Source of the DNA: Gemmatimonas sp.
GTDB lineage: Bacteria; Gemmatimonadota; Gemmatimonadetes; Gemmatimonadales; Gemmatimonadaceae
Assembly: GCF_031426495.1 (NCBI RefSeq)
Contig: NZ_JANPLK010000049.1
Location: 1 to 64,000 of the forward strand
DNA: 64,000 bases
Reading direction: 5' to 3'
Part shown: piece by piece, positions 62,068 through 64,000 of the stretch
Numbering within the stretch: the stretch's first letter is position 1
Layout: each line of letters begins with the position of its first letter
Notes under the pieces: model-generated
Told to the model about the DNA's origin: nothing
Database searches by the model: none
The model's input: the letters and a program-made list of their open reading frames with translations, nothing else
Position numbers and translations under genes: made by a program

Positions 62068-64000
62068 TGACTATGTCTGTGCTCTCTCCGTTGCTCCTCG
62101 CGGCCACGCTCGCCTCACAAGGCGCTGTGCAGCCTGACACGGCGGCATTGCGCGGTGCGCGGCAGCCGGCCACCTCAGCGAATGGGGCGGTGGTCTTCGC
62201 GCACGACGGCCAGCTGTATCTGCAGCGTAGCATCGGCGGCGCGGCGGTGCGCATCACCAGCAGCACGGCCTGGCATCGCGATCCCGCCTTTACCGCCGAC
62301 GGCAGCGCCATCGTGTACGCCTCCGACTCCCTGGGCAACTACGACCTGTGGCAGATGCCGGTGAACACGACCGGCAGCGGCACCGGCAGCGTGCAGAATG
62401 GCGCGATCACGCGCCTCACCAGCAGTGCCGCGCATGAAACGTCGCCGAGTGTCGGCCCGGACGCGCGCATGGCCTTCGTGCGCGGCAGCGGCGGCGCCAC
62501 GCGCGTGTGGATCCGCAACGCCGATGGTACGGAGCGGCGACTGTCCAGCACTGAGCAAACCGAGCGCGCGCCGCGGCTATCACCCAACGGCAAGCGTATT
62601 GCCTTCATCGTGATCAACGAAGCGGGTCGACGCGTGATGGTGCACCCCGTCGAAGGCGGTGCATCGTCAACCGCCGGCACAACGGCTAGCAGCGACGCGA
62701 CGGTGGAATCGCTGGATTGGTCGCCCGACGGACGGCTCGCGGTATCCACGCGAAGCGGCGTGTACGCCGTCGCCACCGATGGGTCGTACAGCGCGCTGGT
62801 GTCGAAGTCACACGGTGATGTGGACTGGTCGGCCGACGGCTTGTTCATCACGATTGCCGAGTACTCGGAGGTCGTGGTGGGCTACAACGGCGATCCCGAT
62901 CGCGGTCTCGATCGCAGCGCCGTCGAGCGGTTCAGTGGTGCCACCGCCGCGCCGGCGAAAGGCGATGCGATGATCCGCGTACTCGCACCGGCGGCCCCCG
63001 ATGCGGGACGCATGGCGGCGGTGACTTCGTTGCCCGACGGCCGCGCGGTGCGCAACGCGGCGGCCTTCGATCGGCTGTGGGATCGACTCGCGCGCACGTA
63101 CTTCAGCGGCGCCGACGCCACGGCACGCCGCGCGCAATGGGACGCGGTGCGCGCCACGCAGCGCCCGCGTGCACTCGCCGCCGCCAACGACAGCGTGCTG
63201 CAACAGGTGCTGTATGACACGCAGCAAGCGCGCCCGCCGCTGCGCGCCGACGCGACGGGGCGCGCTGCCGTCTCGAGCGCGCATCCGGTGGCGACCGAGG
63301 CCGGCCTTGAAATGATGCGTCGCGGCGGCAATGTGATCGACGCCGCCGTGGCCGTGAGCTTCGCCCTCGGTGTGGTGGAGCCCGATGCGAGTGGCATCGC
63401 CGGCTACGGCGAGATGGTCATCGCACTCAAGGGTCGCGTCACGCCCACGGTGATCGAGTTCATGAGCCGCGTGCCGGAAGAAGGCGGCCTGAGCAACACC
63501 GCGCTGCTCGTGAACGGTCGCTACCCGATCGACGGTCCGGTGCTGGTGAATGTGCCGGGCACCGTGGCCGGCATGTATACCGCTTGGCAGAAATACGGCA
63601 GCAAGAAGGTGCCGTGGGCTGATTTGCTGGCGCCGGCCATCCGTGCGGCGCGCAACGGCTACGAAGTGAGTCAGGGACTCGCCACCACACTCGCCACGGA
63701 ACGCGAACACTTCGCGAAGTACGAGGGCAGTCGCACCCTCTTCTTCCGCAACGGGCAGCCACTCGTAGCCGGCGACACGCTCAAGAATCCTGATCTCGCC
63801 TGGGTGCTCGAGCAGATCGCGGCCAAGGGGGCCGATGGCTTCTACAAGGGCGAGGTGGCCACCAAATGGGTGACCGACCTGCGCGGCAAGGGCAACGCCA
63901 TGAAGCTCTCCGATCTCGCGCGCTATTTCGCACCCGAGCGTGAGTCAATCAGCGGCACCTATCGCAACTACACGATCTACTCCAGCGCACCACCGGTGAG
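62067..64000 (+). CDS. Beta-propeller (TolB-like) protein fused to gamma-glutamyltransferase, partial at window end
   Basis: The frame runs from ATG 62067 (or 62073) off the right end of the window without a stop. After a signal peptide come TolB/WD40-type blades (FTADGSAIVYASDSLGNYDLW, SPNGKRIAFIVIN, DWSPDGRLAVST) to about residue 310. After a linker the gamma-glutamyltransferase start is clear: VSSAHPVATEAGLEMMRRGGN, VIDAAVAVSFALGVVEPDASG, VNVPGTVAGMYTAWQKYG and LAPAIRAARNGYEVS. The catalytic Thr of the small subunit would lie beyond the window. The propeller fusion is unusual and may bind substrate or cell wall. Confidence 0.88.
   Translation, partial: MTMSVLSPLLLAATLASQGAVQPDTAALRGARQPATSANGAVVFAHDGQLYLQRSIGGAAVRITSSTAWHRDPAFTADGSAIVYASDSLGNYDLWQMPVNTTGSGTGSVQNGAITRLTSSAAHETSPSVGPDARMAFVRGSGGATRVWIRNADGTERRLSSTEQTERAPRLSPNGKRIAFIVINEAGRRVMVHPVEGGASSTAGTTASSDATVESLDWSPDGRLAVSTRSGVYAVATDGSYSALVSKSHGDVDWSADGLFITIAEYSEVVVGYNGDPDRGLDRSAVERFSGATAAPAKGDAMIRVLAPAAPDAGRMAAVTSLPDGRAVRNAAAFDRLWDRLARTYFSGADATARRAQWDAVRATQRPRALAAANDSVLQQVLYDTQQARPPLRADATGRAAVSSAHPVATEAGLEMMRRGGNVIDAAVAVSFALGVVEPDASGIAGYGEMVIALKGRVTPTVIEFMSRVPEEGGLSNTALLVNGRYPIDGPVLVNVPGTVAGMYTAWQKYGSKKVPWADLLAPAIRAARNGYEVSQGLATTLATEREHFAKYEGSRTLFFRNGQPLVAGDTLKNPDLAWVLEQIAAKGADGFYKGEVATKWVTDLRGKGNAMKLSDLARYFAPERESISGTYRNYTIYSSAPPV

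Overview
The window is high-GC chromosomal DNA from what is probably a Gemmatimonadota (Gemmatimonas/Gemmatirosa-like) bacterium. This is inferred from the gene content: Gram-negative envelope genes (TonB-dependent receptors with an N-terminal carboxypeptidase-regulatory-like domain, an outer-membrane lipid A deacylase, many lipoproteins) together with a large set of secreted peptidases and hydrolases (S9, S41, M28, class C serine hydrolase, amidohydrolase) and leader features of the lanthipeptide families common in that phylum. No rRNA, tRNA or CRISPR array was seen.

Layout. 1-7.1 kb: minus-strand housekeeping and accessory metabolism (Gfo/Idh/MocA oxidoreductase, acyl-CoA ligase, amidohydrolase, TIM-barrel isomerase, GNAT, DUF1499, a secreted hypothetical). 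7.2-7.8 kb: a CocE-type hydrolase cut off after its N-terminal third. 8.26-21.7 kb: a class I lanthipeptide gene cluster on the plus strand. It holds a small HTH-like regulator, one Cys-rich precursor, a zinc cyclase with a long unassigned C-terminal extension, a split LanB dehydratase (glutamylation and elimination proteins on separate genes), an unrecognised large lipoprotein, a cytoplasmic subtilisin-like protease, and an ABC exporter with an HlyD adaptor. The four genes from protease to adaptor are joined by 4-nt start/stop overlaps. The layout resembles the pinensin type of split-LanB clusters (family knowledge); the product is unknown.

21.8-29.8 kb: a patchwork of broken genes (fragment of an FAD oxidoreductase whose intact paralogue lies at 48.3-49.5 kb, an AAA ATPase remnant, a trypsin remnant, a CPBP protease pseudogene) around small intact operons: a PPOX-like / DUF3995 / TetR operon with overlapping palindromes at its promoter, a winged-helix regulator with a small membrane protein, a DUF4440 protein, lipoproteins, and an orphan MacB/FtsX-type permease. 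29.8-33.1 kb: an exported DJ-1/PfpI protein followed by an overlapping response regulator and histidine kinase. 33.1-33.9 kb: a chimeric pseudogene (alcohol dehydrogenase plus alpha/beta hydrolase).

33.9-41.3 kb: an outer-membrane barrel gene, a TetR regulator with matching TTACAGTGTAA-like sites on both sides of it, a secreted OB-fold-like protein, a TonB receptor with its DUF4249 partner, and a quinone-oxidoreductase-type dehydrogenase. 41.6-44.8 kb: an ECF sigma factor operon in which the presumed anti-sigma factor carries a periplasmic glycogen-binding-like (CBM48) domain and the last gene ends in a similar domain. 45-64 kb: DUF4397 lipoprotein, AraC regulator, class C serine hydrolase, FAD oxidoreductase, S41 peptidase, DUF2490 protein, S9 peptidase, a second TonB receptor, a PagL-like deacylase, M28 peptidase, HEAT-cyclophilin protein, and a beta-propeller/gamma-glutamyltransferase fusion that runs off the end of the window.
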